A DNA stretch of 64,000 nucleotides from the NCBI RefSeq assembly GCF_900105115.1, contig NZ_FNRV01000001.1, forward strand, positions 4,882,501 through 4,946,500. The letters are read 5' to 3'. The notes under the pieces are model-generated. The model saw nothing but the letters and a program-made list of their open reading frames with translations. It did not search any database and was not told where the DNA came from. Origin of the DNA: Pseudomonas mohnii (GTDB lineage: Bacteria > Pseudomonadota > Gammaproteobacteria > Pseudomonadales > Pseudomonadaceae). How positions within the stretch are numbered: the stretch's first letter is position 1; every line of letters starts with the position of its first letter. Below, piece after piece: positions 19,169 through 27,676 of the stretch. Position numbers and translations under genes: made by a program.

Positions 19169-19169
19169 C

Positions 19170-20327
19170 ATGGCCGGCCCCGTCTTTCCCTGGCGTGAAG
19201 GCAACCACTTCGAACTGCTGATCGACGGCCCGCAGTTTTTTCCGCGCATGCTGGTGGCGATTGCCCGTGCCGAGGAGCAAGTCGAACTGGAGTTGTACCT
19301 GGTGGAGGCGGGTGCCTGCGCCGAGGCGATGGTTCAGGCGTTGGTCCAGGCCGCCGGGCGCGGTGTGCGGGTGCGTTGCCTGTTCGATGATTACGGCAGC
19401 CTGGCCTTCACGTTGAACCTGCGTCAGCGCCTGATGGCCGCCGGGGTCGAGCTGCGTTTCTACAATCGCCTGAGCTGGCGGCGTTGGGTCGGTAATTTCT
19501 ACCGCGATCACCGCAAGCTGTTGCTGGTGGACCAGAGCCTGGCGGTGGTCGGCGGCACCGGTGTCACCGATGAATTCTGGACGCCGGGCGAGGATGTCAG
19601 TGAGTGGCACGAGGTGATGGTGGAAATCACGGGGCCGCTGGTCCTTGACTGGCAGTTGCTGTTCGATCGGCAATGGATCGCCAACCGCCATCGCCGCGCC
19701 TGGAAACCCGCCTCGCACTTCGGCCTGCCGCGCTTGCCGCGGGTGCCCTCCACGGGCGAGGGCATGGGCCGGGTCGCCTATGCCGACGCCCGTCAGCATC
19801 GGGACATCCTGCATTCGCTGGTTCGTGCCTTGAACAGCGGGCACAAGCGAGTCTGGCTCGCCACCCCTTATTTTCTGCCGACCTGGAGAGTCCGGCGTTC
19901 ATTGCGTCGCGCGGCCAGCCGCGGTGTCGATGTGCGGCTGCTGCTGACCGGGCCGCGCACCGATCACCCTTCCGTGCGCTATGCCGGGCATCGCTACTAC
20001 CCGCGACTGCTCAAGTCCGGGGTGAGGATTTTTGAGTACCAGCCCTGCTTCCTGCATTTGAAAATGGTTCTGATCGATGACTGGGTGAGCATCGGCTCGT
20101 GCAATTTCGATCACTGGAATTTGCGTTTCAACCTCGAAGCCAACCTTGAATCACTGGACGCCGGACTGACCCGGGCGGTGAAGGCGAGTTTCGAAAACGA
20201 CTTCGCCTTGAGCCAGGAAGTGAGCCTGGAGTCGTGGAAGCGCCGACCGCTGTGGCGGCGGGTGAAGCAGAGGGTATGGGGATGGGTGGATCGGGTCGTG
20301 GTGAATCTGCTGGATCGGCGGGGATAG
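19170..20327 (+). CDS. clsB: Cardiolipin synthase, phospholipase D type (ClsB-like)
   Basis: A 385-residue enzyme with two HKD motifs: HRKLLLVDQSLAVVGG (near residue 112) and HLKMVLIDDWVSIGSCNFDH (near residue 290). It joins phosphatidylglycerol units, or PG and PE, into cardiolipin at the inner membrane. There is no N-terminal pair of membrane helices, as in ClsB and unlike ClsA. It starts one base after the YceI gene and is followed by several REP copies. The C-terminal Arg/Lys-rich tail probably binds membrane. ClsB versus another PLD-type phosphatidyltransferase is the only doubt. Confidence 0.85.
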   Translation: MAGPVFPWREGNHFELLIDGPQFFPRMLVAIARAEEQVELELYLVEAGACAEAMVQALVQAAGRGVRVRCLFDDYGSLAFTLNLRQRLMAAGVELRFYNRLSWRRWVGNFYRDHRKLLLVDQSLAVVGGTGVTDEFWTPGEDVSEWHEVMVEITGPLVLDWQLLFDRQWIANRHRRAWKPASHFGLPRLPRVPSTGEGMGRVAYADARQHRDILHSLVRALNSGHKRVWLATPYFLPTWRVRRSLRRAASRGVDVRLLLTGPRTDHPSVRYAGHRYYPRLLKSGVRIFEYQPCFLHLKMVLIDDWVSIGSCNFDHWNLRFNLEANLESLDAGLTRAVKASFENDFALSQEVSLESWKRRPLWRRVKQRVWGWVDRVVVNLLDRRG

Positions 20328-20345
20328 GCGCAACACCAAAAAACA

Positions 20346-20484
20346 CTGTGGGAGCGGTCTGGCAGTCACATCCAAGGTGTCTGTCAGGCCGCCATCGCTG
20401 GCAAGCCAGCTCCCACAAGTCCGAAGGTGTTACTTGATTTTGTGAACGATCCAAAAACCTGTGGGAGCGAACTCGCTCCCACAG
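20346..20484. repeat. REP cluster between convergent genes
   Basis: Three REP-type units: a degenerate one at 20346-20365, GCCATCGCTGGCAAGCCAGC... at 20391-20418, and the near-perfect palindrome CTGTGGGAGCGA-AC-TCGCTCCCACAG at 20459-20484. They lie between the ends of clsB and bglX, where they can act as a bidirectional terminator. Confidence 0.8.
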
Positions 20485-20506
20485 GTACTTCCTGCAGCTC
20501 TAAGGA

Positions 20507-22798
20507 TTACAGCAGTTCAAAGCTCTGCTGCGTCACGTCCTCGGAATCCAGGCCGATCTGCACGTTGAACTTGCCCGGTTCCGCCGCGTACTTGAGCTGG
20601 GCGTTGAAGAACTTCAGGTCGTCCTCGGTGATGGTGAAGTGCACGACCTTCTGTTCGCCGGCCTTGAGCATCACTTTCTGGAAGTTCTTCAGTTCCTTGA
20701 TCGGCCGGATCATTGAGCCGGTCACGTCCTGGATGTACAGCTGTACCACGGTTTCGCCATCACGCTGGCCAGTGTTTTTCACCGTGACGCTGGCGTCGAG
20801 CTTGCCGGTCTTGTTCAGCGTGGTCGATGACAGGGCCATCTCGCTCAGGCTGAAGTCGGTGTAGCTCAGGCCATAGCCGAACGGGTACAGGGGGCCGGTG
20901 GTGTCATCGAAATACTGCGAGGTGTAGTTGCCCGGTTTGCCCGGCGTGAACGGCCGGCCAATGGTCAGGTGGTTGTAGTAGGTCGGAATCTGCCCCACCG
21001 AACGCGGGAAGGTGATCGGCAGTTTGCCGGACGGGTTGTAGTCGCCGAACAGCACGTCGGCGATGGCGTTGCCGCCTTCGGTGCCGCTGAACCAGGTTTC
21101 CAGGATCGCGTCAGCCTGTTCCTTCTCTTCGAGAATCGACAGCGGACGGCCGTTCATCAGTACCAGCACCAGCGGTTTGCCGGTGGCTTTCAAGGCGCGG
21201 ATCAGCTCACGCTGGTTTTCCGGGATATTGATGTCGGTGCGGCTCGAGGATTCGTGGGACATGCCACGGGATTCACCCACGGCGGCCACCACGACATCGG
21301 CATCCTTGGCGGCCTTGACCGCTTCGTCGATCAGCTCATGGGCCGGGCGCGGGTCATCCACCACTTCCGGTGCATCGAAGTTGAGGAAGTTCAGGTAATC
21401 GAGGACTTTCTTGTCGTTGGTGATGTTGGCGCCACGGGCGTAGATCAGCGTTGCCTTGTCGGCGACGGCGGCGTTCATGCCGTCGAACAGGGTCACCGAT
21501 TGCGCGGGTTTCCCGGCGGCGGCCCAACTGCCCATCATGTCGATCGGCGCCTTGGCCAGCGGACCGACCAGCGCGATTTTCGCGGTTTTCTTCAGCGGCA
21601 GGGTCTCGTTCCGGTTCTTCAGCAGCACCAGGCTGCGACGCGCCACATCGCGGGCTTCGGCGCGGTGCAGGCGGCTGTCGGCGTAGGTGTCGGCCGGGTC
21701 ATCCTCGGCCTTGCCGATGCGCAGGTACGGGTCCTTGAACAGGCCCATGTCGTACTTGGCGCCCAGTACGGCACGCACGGCGTTGTCGATATCGCTTTGC
21801 TTGATCTCGCCAGACTTCAACAGCCCCGGCAGCTCTTTGCCATAGAGCGTGTCGTTCATGCTCATGTGGATGCCGGCCTTGATCGCCAGCTTCGCCGCTT
21901 CGCGACCGTCAGCGGCCACGCCGTGCTTGATCAGTTCGAAAATCGCGCCGTGGTCACTGACCGCCAGCCCCTTGAAGCCCCACTCCTTGCGCAGCAGGTC
22001 GTTCATCAGCCAGGTGTTGGCGGTGGCCGGCACGCCGTTGATCGAGTTCAGCGCGACCATCACCCCGCCAGCGCCGGCGTCAATGGCGGCGCGGTAGGGC
22101 GGCAGGTAATCCTGGTACATCTTGACCGGGCTCATGTCGACCACGTTGTAGTCGCGACCGCCCTCGACGGCGCCGTACAAGGCGAAGTGCTTGACGCTGG
22201 CCATGATGCTGTCGGCGGCATTCGCGCCGGCGCCCTGGAACGCCTTGACCATCACGCCGGCAATCCGCGAGACGAGATAAGTGTCTTCGCCGAAGCCTTC
22301 GGACGTGCGACCCCAGCGCGGGTCGCGGGAGATGTCGACCATCGGCGCGAAGGTGATGTCGAGGCTGTCAGCCGCGGCTTCCTTGGCGGCGATGCGCCCG
22401 GACAGGCCGATGGCATCCATGTCCCAGCTCGAGGCCAGGGCCAGCGGGATCGGGAAAATGGTGCGGTGGCCGTGGATCACGTCATAGGCGAAGAACATCG
22501 GGATCTTCAGCCGGCTGCGCATCGCCGCGTCCTGCATCGGGCGGTTTTCCGGGCGGGTGATCGAGTTGAACGTACCACCGATCTTGCCGGCCGCGATTTC
22601 CTTGCGGATCAGCTCCCGGGGCATTTCCGGGCCGATGCTGATCAGGCGTAACTGGCCGATTTTTTCATCGAGGGTCATTTGCTTCATCAGTTTGCTGATG
22701 AAGGCGTCCTTGTTCTCCAGGGGTGCGGGTGTCGTGGCGGCCAATACGTTATGACTGGCCAGGCTGACGAGCAGGCCCAGCAAACACAGCTTCTTCAT
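20507..22798 (-). CDS. bglX: Periplasmic beta-glucosidase, GH3 family (BglX)
   Basis: A 763-residue glycoside hydrolase family 3 enzyme. The start at 22798 gives signal peptide MKKLCLLGLLVSLASHNVLA; the frame is open 17 codons further but that would bury the signal. The GH3 N-domain shows 'MFFAYDVIHGHRTIFPIPLA' and the nucleophile Asp in GLAVSDHGAIFEL. The C-terminal alpha/beta sandwich has 'VVAAVGESRGMSHESSSR' and 'GNAIADVLFGDYNPSGKLPI', and a fibronectin-III-like domain ends the protein. It hydrolyses beta-linked glucose oligosaccharides in the periplasm. Monocistronic. Confidence 0.94.
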   Translation of the reverse strand: MKKLCLLGLLVSLASHNVLAATTPAPLENKDAFISKLMKQMTLDEKIGQLRLISIGPEMPRELIRKEIAAGKIGGTFNSITRPENRPMQDAAMRSRLKIPMFFAYDVIHGHRTIFPIPLALASSWDMDAIGLSGRIAAKEAAADSLDITFAPMVDISRDPRWGRTSEGFGEDTYLVSRIAGVMVKAFQGAGANAADSIMASVKHFALYGAVEGGRDYNVVDMSPVKMYQDYLPPYRAAIDAGAGGVMVALNSINGVPATANTWLMNDLLRKEWGFKGLAVSDHGAIFELIKHGVAADGREAAKLAIKAGIHMSMNDTLYGKELPGLLKSGEIKQSDIDNAVRAVLGAKYDMGLFKDPYLRIGKAEDDPADTYADSRLHRAEARDVARRSLVLLKNRNETLPLKKTAKIALVGPLAKAPIDMMGSWAAAGKPAQSVTLFDGMNAAVADKATLIYARGANITNDKKVLDYLNFLNFDAPEVVDDPRPAHELIDEAVKAAKDADVVVAAVGESRGMSHESSSRTDINIPENQRELIRALKATGKPLVLVLMNGRPLSILEEKEQADAILETWFSGTEGGNAIADVLFGDYNPSGKLPITFPRSVGQIPTYYNHLTIGRPFTPGKPGNYTSQYFDDTTGPLYPFGYGLSYTDFSLSEMALSSTTLNKTGKLDASVTVKNTGQRDGETVVQLYIQDVTGSMIRPIKELKNFQKVMLKAGEQKVVHFTITEDDLKFFNAQLKYAAEPGKFNVQIGLDSEDVTQQSFELL

Positions 22799-23060
22799 GA
22801 ATAGTTTTCTCAAGGGCCCAAACGGCGAGTACACACGCCGGCCAGCCAAAATTTAGGGAGCGACTATTGTTGTTCGGGTGCAGACTCGATAAACGACAGC
22901 CAAAATACGGCAGCCGAATCGGATGTGTCTTTGCGCAGGGGCTCTTTTTAGCCCATCGGCCCGTTGCAATCCAGAGGCGCGGGCGATTATGCCCCAAGAG
23001 CCGACTCAGAAGGTTTCACGGTCGGTTTTTTCAATAAATGTACAACGGAGCATCATCCTG

Positions 23061-23666
23061 ATGAATGTCAGTCCAACCTACCGTTCTCGCTTGCAGGTCG
23101 CCACGCTGCTGGTGCTGGCCACATTGCTGACTGCCTGCGGCATCAACAATATTCCGACCCTCGATGAACAGGCCAAGGCTGCCTGGGGCCAGGTGCAAAA
23201 CCAGTATCAGCGCCGTGCCGACCTGATTCCCAATCTGGTGGAGACCGTCAAGGGCTACGCCAAGCACGAAGAGGCAACCCTGACCGCCGTGATCGAGGCC
23301 CGGGCCAAGGCCACGTCGATCCAGGTCGATGCTTCGACCCTGGACGACCCGGCAAAACTCAAGCAATACCAACAGGCCCAGGATCAGCTCAGTGGTGCGT
23401 TGAGCCGGTTGATGGTGGTCTCCGAGCGCTACCCGGACCTCAAGGCCAACCAGAACTTCCTGGCCCTGCAATCGCAACTTGAAGGTACCGAGAACCGCAT
23501 CGCCGTCGCCCGCCGCGATTTCATTCTCGCGGTGCAGAAGTACAACACCGAAATCCGCACGTTCCCCGGACGCCTGTGGCACAGCGTGATGTACAGCAAT
23601 CTGCCGATTCGCGAGACCTTCGAAGCCACGCCGGGTTCGGAGAAGGCGCCCGAGGTCAAATTCTGA
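23061..23666 (+). CDS. LemA-family lipoprotein
   Basis: A 201-residue LemA protein: signal followed by lipobox LLTAC (about residue 26), then the helical LemA domain with WGQVQNQYQRRADLIPNLVE near residue 45 and 'LKANQNFLALQSQLEGTENR'. I use the ATG at 23061 (GGAG upstream); the frame is open from 22923 but the lipobox decides. It heads a LemA-TPM-TPM set with gaps of 28 and 32 bases, a widespread arrangement whose function is not settled (envelope stress or membrane-protein quality control has been proposed). Confidence 0.88.
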   Translation: MNVSPTYRSRLQVATLLVLATLLTACGINNIPTLDEQAKAAWGQVQNQYQRRADLIPNLVETVKGYAKHEEATLTAVIEARAKATSIQVDASTLDDPAKLKQYQQAQDQLSGALSRLMVVSERYPDLKANQNFLALQSQLEGTENRIAVARRDFILAVQKYNTEIRTFPGRLWHSVMYSNLPIRETFEATPGSEKAPEVKF

Positions 23667-23694
23667 ATTGCCGTCGGTGCTGTCGAGGTTGCCA

Positions 23695-24447
23695 ATGCGA
23701 GCGTTGAAGATAGGCCTGATGCTGTTGGTCTGGTGGGTTGCCCTGGCGGCCCAGGCCGAATTGAAGTTTCCGCAGCTGACCGGCCGGGTGGTGGATAACG
23801 CCCAGATGATTGAGCCAGCGGTGCGCGAGCAACTGACGCAGCAGCTTCAGGCTCATGAAAAAGCCACCGGCGAGCAGGTGGTCGTGGTCACGGTGCCGGA
23901 CTTGCAGGGCACCGACATCGCCGATTTCGGCTATCAACTGGGGCGCTACTGGGGGATCGGGCAGAAGGACAAGAACAACGGAGCCTTGCTGATCGTGGCC
24001 CGTGACGAGCGCAAACTGCGCATCGAAGTCGGTTATGGCCTGGAAGATCGCCTGACCGATGCGCAGAGCTCGGTGATCATCCATCAGGTCATCACCCCGT
24101 CCTTCAAGGCCGGTCACTTCAGCAAAGGTATCAGCGACGGGGTGGCGGCGATGTTGGTGGTGCTGGGTGGCAACGCCCTGGACGAGCCATCGACCGCCTA
24201 TGAATCCAGAGGCGATCCGGGTGACGATTTCGTCTCGCGGCATCCGGGTATCTTCGTGTTTTTGGTGCTGCTGTTCATCCTGACTGTGTTTGTCTGCCAG
24301 ATGCTCGGTATCCTTCCCGCCGGCCGTGGGGGGGCGGGCGGCTCCGGAGGCGGTTTCGGCGGTGGAGGTTTCGGCGGCGGTGGCGGCGGTGGCTTCAGCG
24401 GCGGCGGGGGCAGTTTCGGGGGCGGTGGTTCGTCGGGCGGCTGGTGA
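23695..24447 (+). CDS. TPM-domain (YgcG-type) membrane protein with Gly-rich tail
   Basis: A 250-residue protein. Signal peptide (MRALKIGLMLLVWWVALAAQ-A), then a TPM_phosphatase domain (about residues 30-150) with VVDNAQMIEP, 'GEQVVVVTVPDLQG' and 'IGQKDKNNGALLIVARDERK'. A membrane helix (FVFLVLLFILTVFVC, about residues 180-195) is followed by a tail of Gly, Ser and Phe repeats ending SSGGW, typical of YgcG. ATG 23695 has GAGG 7 bases upstream; the frame extends to 23668 only by a TTG. Second member of the LemA-TPM-TPM set. Confidence 0.87.
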   Translation: MRALKIGLMLLVWWVALAAQAELKFPQLTGRVVDNAQMIEPAVREQLTQQLQAHEKATGEQVVVVTVPDLQGTDIADFGYQLGRYWGIGQKDKNNGALLIVARDERKLRIEVGYGLEDRLTDAQSSVIIHQVITPSFKAGHFSKGISDGVAAMLVVLGGNALDEPSTAYESRGDPGDDFVSRHPGIFVFLVLLFILTVFVCQMLGILPAGRGGAGGSGGGFGGGGFGGGGGGGFSGGGGSFGGGGSSGGW

Positions 24448-24479
24448 TAAAAACAATAGCGAACAGGCATCTTCAAGAC

Positions 24480-25097
24480 ATGGCATTACTCACTGAACAT
24501 GAACAACGCAAAGTGGCCGAGGCCATTGCCCGGGTCGAGCGCGACACCGACGCGGAGCTGGTGACCGTGCTCGCGGCCCGCGCCGACGACTATGCGTACA
24601 TCCCGCTGCTCTGGGCCAGTCTGCTGGCGCTGGTGGTGCCGGGTATCGTGCATTACCTGACGGGGTGGTTGACCCTGCACAGCCTGCTGCTGGTGCAATG
24701 GATCAGTTTCATCGTCCTGTGCCTGGTGTTCCGCCTGCCGAAAATCACCACCCACCTCATCCCGCGCGCGGTGCGGCACTGGCGTGCTTCCAACCTGGCG
24801 CGGCGACAGTTCCTGGAGCAAAACCTGCACCACACGGTTGGCCGCACTGGTATGTTGATATTCGTCTGTGAGGCCGAGCGCTATGTAGAAATTCTGGTAG
24901 ATGAAGGGATCTCCAGTCGCCTGGACGACAAGAACTGGGACGCGATTGTCGCGACGTTCACCCAACAAGTGCGGCAAGGACAGACGTTGCAGGGGTTCGT
25001 CAACTGCGTCGAGGCGTGCGGCGAGTTACTCAAGGTTCATGTGCCGGTGACCCATGTGCGCAACGAGTTGCCCAATCGCCTGGTAGTGCTTGGCTAG
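24480..25097 (+). CDS. TPM-domain membrane protein, second copy
   Basis: A 205-residue protein with the TPM domain interrupted by two membrane helices. Residues 1-35 (LTEHEQRKVAEAIARVERDT-DAELVTVLAARADDY) and residues about 110-170 (GMLIFVCEAERYVEILVDEG) are the two halves of the domain, with hydrophobic segments near residues 38-60 and 68-85. This layout is typical of the companion of YgcG-type proteins. The start at 24480 is chosen over an in-frame GTG at 24444 that overlaps the previous gene. Confidence 0.82.
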   Translation: MALLTEHEQRKVAEAIARVERDTDAELVTVLAARADDYAYIPLLWASLLALVVPGIVHYLTGWLTLHSLLLVQWISFIVLCLVFRLPKITTHLIPRAVRHWRASNLARRQFLEQNLHHTVGRTGMLIFVCEAERYVEILVDEGISSRLDDKNWDAIVATFTQQVRQGQTLQGFVNCVEACGELLKVHVPVTHVRNELPNRLVVLG

Positions 25098-25229
25098 GCA
25101 TTTTGACCACGATCTTTTGTAGCGCTTCCAGGGACAATGACCGTCGGTTGTCCGGGTTCAGGCCAGTCTTCAACATCTCTCCTAACAGTGAACGCCGCAC
25201 GACGGGCGTTCTGATAAGAGAGAGTTCCT

Positions 25230-25526
25230 ATGTCAATGCATCAAATGCTCGACTCTTTGGCTGGCGCCCGCGGCGGCGCGCAGGCTCTGCCGGTGCAACT
25301 GACGGCCAAAGAAACACAAACCCTGATGTGGTGCTTCAAAGGTAAAACCTCGTGGGAAATCGCCAGGATTCAGAATTGTTCGGAATCCACGGTCAACTTC
25401 CACTTCTCCAATATTCGCCGCAAGTTTGCGGTCAGGTCTCGTAGCGCTGCCTTGCTCAAAGCCATTGAGGCGGGCGCCATCAGCGTGGGCGAGGTTGAAT
25501 GGCGAGGCCCCCATGAGCCTGACTGA
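25230..25526 (+). CDS. LuxR-type HTH orphan regulator (phage cassette)
   Basis: A 98-residue protein made almost only of a LuxR/GerE helix-turn-helix: LTAKETQTLMWCFKGKTSWE followed by IARIQNCSESTVNFHFSNIRRKF (about residues 30-75). No acyl-homoserine-lactone domain. It overlaps the downstream holin-like gene by 14 bases, so it belongs to the same transcript and probably controls the lysis functions. A hairpin GAACGCC/GGCGTTC lies at 25190-25211 just upstream. Similar small LuxR proteins stand next to holins in Pseudomonas tailocin and prophage regions. Confidence 0.78.
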   Translation: MSMHQMLDSLAGARGGAQALPVQLTAKETQTLMWCFKGKTSWEIARIQNCSESTVNFHFSNIRRKFAVRSRSAALLKAIEAGAISVGEVEWRGPHEPD

Positions 25527-25869
25527 CTCGACCTACAACAGTGTCGGTGGACTGCTGTTGGGCTTGGGTGTCGCGACTCTGCCCGCGATTGATGGCGAGG
25601 TGCTGTTCGGTGCATCGCTCGGGGCGTGGCTGGTGACCACGACGCGCTCCAATTTCAAGGCGTGGCAGCGTATCGGCTCCTGGTTGCTGTCGGCGGGCGT
25701 CGGTTATCTCTTCACGCCGGTGGCACTGCCGTTGACCCCATTCCTGACAGCGGGTGTGACGGCGTTTCTTTGTGCGCTGGTCGTCATTCCCATCAGCATC
25801 AAGCTCATGCTGTGGATTGACGGTGCCGCCCTGGGGGAAATCGTTCGGCATTTGAGAGGGCGAGGATGA
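25513..25869 (+). CDS. Putative holin (four-helix, unknown class)
   Basis: A 118-residue very hydrophobic protein with three or four membrane segments (about residues 10-35, 48-66, 68-90 and 'LCALVVIPISIKLML'). It starts MSLTDSTYNSVGG at 25513 inside the LuxR gene and ends overlapping the next gene by 4 bases. Position between an HTH regulator and a recognisable holin makes a lysis role likely, as annotated 'putative holin' in Pseudomonas. Sequence alone does not prove it. Confidence 0.68.
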   Translation: MSLTDSTYNSVGGLLLGLGVATLPAIDGEVLFGASLGAWLVTTTRSNFKAWQRIGSWLLSAGVGYLFTPVALPLTPFLTAGVTAFLCALVVIPISIKLMLWIDGAALGEIVRHLRGRG

Positions 25870-26147
25870 TGGGTGATGACGCCGTTGCACTTGCCCTCAT
25901 AACCGGCATTGCTCATTTGTTGAGTGCATTCAGGCTGGCCTGTTATCAGCGTGATGAAATGCGACACCGTTGGCGCGACGGACTGTTGACCAGCCTGTGT
26001 GGGGGGCTGTTTTGCGTGGCCGGGATGGATGTACTTATAACCTCTGTACCTGTGAGTCCATGGCATTCAGTGGTGAGCGTGTTGTTATGCGTACTGATCA
26101 TACGAAATGAAGGAAATATCATTGTGCTATGGCGCGCCTTGAAGTAA
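25866..26147 (+). CDS. Phage holin family protein (3TM type)
   Basis: A 93-residue protein with three hydrophobic segments (about residues 6-22, 42-60 and 66-82) and a short charged loop 'CYQRDEMRHRWRDGL'. This matches the 3-TM phage holin family (PF05449). It is coupled to the preceding holin-like gene by an ATGA-type overlap. A pair of small membrane proteins in tandem suggests holin plus antiholin. No endolysin gene follows, so a complete lysis system is absent here. Confidence 0.75.
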   Translation: MMGDDAVALALITGIAHLLSAFRLACYQRDEMRHRWRDGLLTSLCGGLFCVAGMDVLITSVPVSPWHSVVSVLLCVLIIRNEGNIIVLWRALK

Positions 26148-26171
26148 CCGCACTTCTGTTTAGATATGACT

Positions 26172-26597
26172 TTATGTTTCTTTCGATGGTTGAAGTGTCT
26201 TAAGGATGGCGGTCATTTCCGCTAGTTGAAGTTCCATATCACGCAGGCGTCGCTTTTCCTCCAGTGCATATTGAATGGCGTGGCGATCCTCTTCATTGAG
26301 CAATCGCCATAACGCGAGAATTGTATTTTCCCGGTTCGAATTGTCTTGATTTTCCTCGGATGACTGCCCGGGAACAGGCCGTAATACCGGCCCTTCACCG
26401 AGCAGTAACCAATCAAGAGAGATGCCACGGGTTTGTGCGATATCTACGCATAATGAGTATGGTGTGCTATCGCGACCTTTCCAGCTACTGAGGGTTTGCG
26501 GGCTGATCTTTAGTGCGGAGGATAATGATGCATCGCTTTTAGTACCGGTAATTTGCTTCAGGCGCGTCAGAACAGCCTGTGATTTTTTGCTACGCAA
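26172..26597 (-). CDS. CI-like phage repressor (XRE/Bet1 HTH)
   Basis: A 141-residue repressor. The N-terminal helix-turn-helix (about residues 8-65) reads VLTRLKQITGTKSDASLSSA followed by LKISPQTLSSWKGRDSTPYS, the phage CI repressor N-domain pattern (PF07022), with 'GISLDWLLLGEGP'. The C-terminus is a helical, charged, probable coiled coil (EEKRRLRDMELQLAEMTAIL) and not a LexA-like peptidase domain, so it is unlikely to self-cleave on DNA damage. It is divergent from the Ogr-like gene and convergent with the holins. Confidence 0.82.
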   Translation of the reverse strand: MRSKKSQAVLTRLKQITGTKSDASLSSALKISPQTLSSWKGRDSTPYSLCVDIAQTRGISLDWLLLGEGPVLRPVPGQSSEENQDNSNRENTILALWRLLNEEDRHAIQYALEEKRRLRDMELQLAEMTAILKTLQPSKET

Positions 26598-26688
26598 TTT
26601 GAGCCTCTTCCTTTTGACATATGCTTTTTGAGTGCCTAACTTATGCGTAATGAGTACTTTTTTTCTTGTGAGTAATCAATCGTCAACT
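26598..26688. promoter_or_regulatory. Divergent promoter region of the phage repressor; candidate operator at 26638-26654
   Basis: AT-rich stretch next to the repressor start. ACTTATGCGTAATGAGT (26638-26654) has outer dyad symmetry (ACTnAT...ATnAGT). ACATATGCTTTTTGAGTG just before it is partly similar, so two operator-like sites may flank the promoters. Assignment is from position and symmetry only. Confidence 0.35.
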
Positions 26689-26901
26689 ATGAATCAGAAG
26701 AATACGATGTCGAAACTTCCTAATGGTAGCAAGGTGATTTCCTACGGGTTTAGTTCTTACCCAATACGCTTCTGCCCATTGCACTTCCCTTTGTCCGGCA
26801 GGCGCCATTCGCAAGAACGGATCCTGGCGAGCAACGCTTCCAGCAGTATTGCGTTTGACAATCTCGATTACCACCAGATGACCACCGGGAAGCAGGCATG
26901 A
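26689..26901 (+). CDS. Small hypothetical protein (phage cassette)
   Basis: A 70-residue open frame starting MNQKNTMSKLPNGSKVISYG and ending with an ATGA overlap into the Ogr-like gene, which is the main reason to believe it. It contains 'FCPLHFPLSGRRHSQERI' and no membrane segment. No clear ribosome site precedes ATG 26689, and another ATG lies 6 codons inside. I do not recognise a family; P2-like phages often have such a small gene before ogr-type activators. Confidence 0.4.
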   Translation: MNQKNTMSKLPNGSKVISYGFSSYPIRFCPLHFPLSGRRHSQERILASNASSSIAFDNLDYHQMTTGKQA

Positions 26902-27176
26902 GTACTTACAAGATGGTGTGTCCGCACTGCTTGAGCCGAATGCGTATTCGAACCAGCGAGGGCCGTCATATTTTTCTGCGGGTCGCCTATTTGCAATGTA
27001 CGTCGGAAGCGTGCGGCTGGTCGGTTCGCGCCGAGTTCGAAATGACCCATGAACTTTCCCCCAGTGGAATGCCCAACCCGGCGGTTCGGTTACCTTGCGC
27101 CGGGCCGGACTTGCGCCGTGCCGCCCGGCCTGTTGCAGTCAGTGAAACATCGACGGACACGCAACAGGAGCCGTGA
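26898..27176 (+). CDS. Ogr/Delta-like zinc-finger transcriptional activator
   Basis: A 92-residue protein with the zinc finger CPHCLSRMRIRTSEGRHIFL...QCTSEACGWSVRAEFEM: Cys9, Cys12, Cys35 and Cys40 spaced as in P2 Ogr and P4 Delta (PF04606). Those proteins switch on phage late operons by contacting RNA polymerase alpha. No late tail or head genes follow here, so its targets, if any, lie elsewhere (for instance a tailocin cluster). The C-terminal third is disordered. Confidence 0.85.
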   Translation: MSTYKMVCPHCLSRMRIRTSEGRHIFLRVAYLQCTSEACGWSVRAEFEMTHELSPSGMPNPAVRLPCAGPDLRRAARPVAVSETSTDTQQEP

Positions 27177-27178
27177 GC

Positions 27179-27541
27179 ATGAACGAAGTCGATGAAAACC
27201 CGGAATTGAATGAGGATCTGCTGGCCATGGCCCAGGCCTTTCTGGTTCGACATGAAAGCGACGGATTGCTCGATGACCAGGTGTTGTTCTGTCGTGCCGT
27301 CAAGCATTTGCAAAGTGTCGATGTGCCCATGCATGTGGCGGAAAGACTGGTCAGTCATGCTTATGGGGAGCTCAAATCGAGCCATGATCGTCGGCGCCTG
27401 GACATCGCCGCGAGTTCTGAAACCGTCGCGGTGGTGACTGACCCGCTCAACGGTCTTACCTGGGCGGTACCGGTCGGGCTGATCGTCAAATACGTGATCA
27501 ATTCGCCGAGTAACCGTAAGCTTCGCCTGGTTGAGCCGTGA
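27179..27541 (+). CDS. Hypothetical protein coupled to the Ogr-like gene
   Basis: A 120-residue protein starting MNEVDENPELNEDLLAMAQA. AGGAG at 27165-27169 is spaced 9 bases from ATG 27179; a GTG at 27173 overlapping the previous stop is the alternative. It is acidic and helical at the N-terminus, with 'RAVKHLQSVDVPMHVAERLV' and a C-terminal 'GLTWAVPVGLIVKYVI' that is mildly hydrophobic. No family recognised. It is the last gene of the phage regulatory cassette. Confidence 0.6.
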   Translation: MNEVDENPELNEDLLAMAQAFLVRHESDGLLDDQVLFCRAVKHLQSVDVPMHVAERLVSHAYGELKSSHDRRRLDIAASSETVAVVTDPLNGLTWAVPVGLIVKYVINSPSNRKLRLVEP

Positions 27542-27676
27542 CGCTTTAAAGGCATTTATTCAGGTCTTGGGTGGCGTGACCAAGACCTGCCACAAAATAA
27601 CCCCGTGCCCAAAACCCCCGGCCCCCCTAAAATACCCGGCATTCCCCCCGATTCGTATCGCCCGAGGCCGTTTTTC

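Noticed and set aside
20346..20484. Clustered palindromes considered as a CRISPR array
   Set aside because: The units are inverted REP copies with irregular spacing; there are no equal spacers and no cas genes.
20969..22651. Plus-strand open frame of 560 codons opposite bglX
   Set aside because: It mirrors the high-GC codon pattern of bglX, has no ribosome site and an improbable His/Gly/Arg-rich composition. bglX itself has signal peptide and catalytic motifs.
25230..27541. Complete prophage or tailocin
   Set aside because: Only regulatory and holin-type genes are present; no integrase, capsid, tail or endolysin genes.
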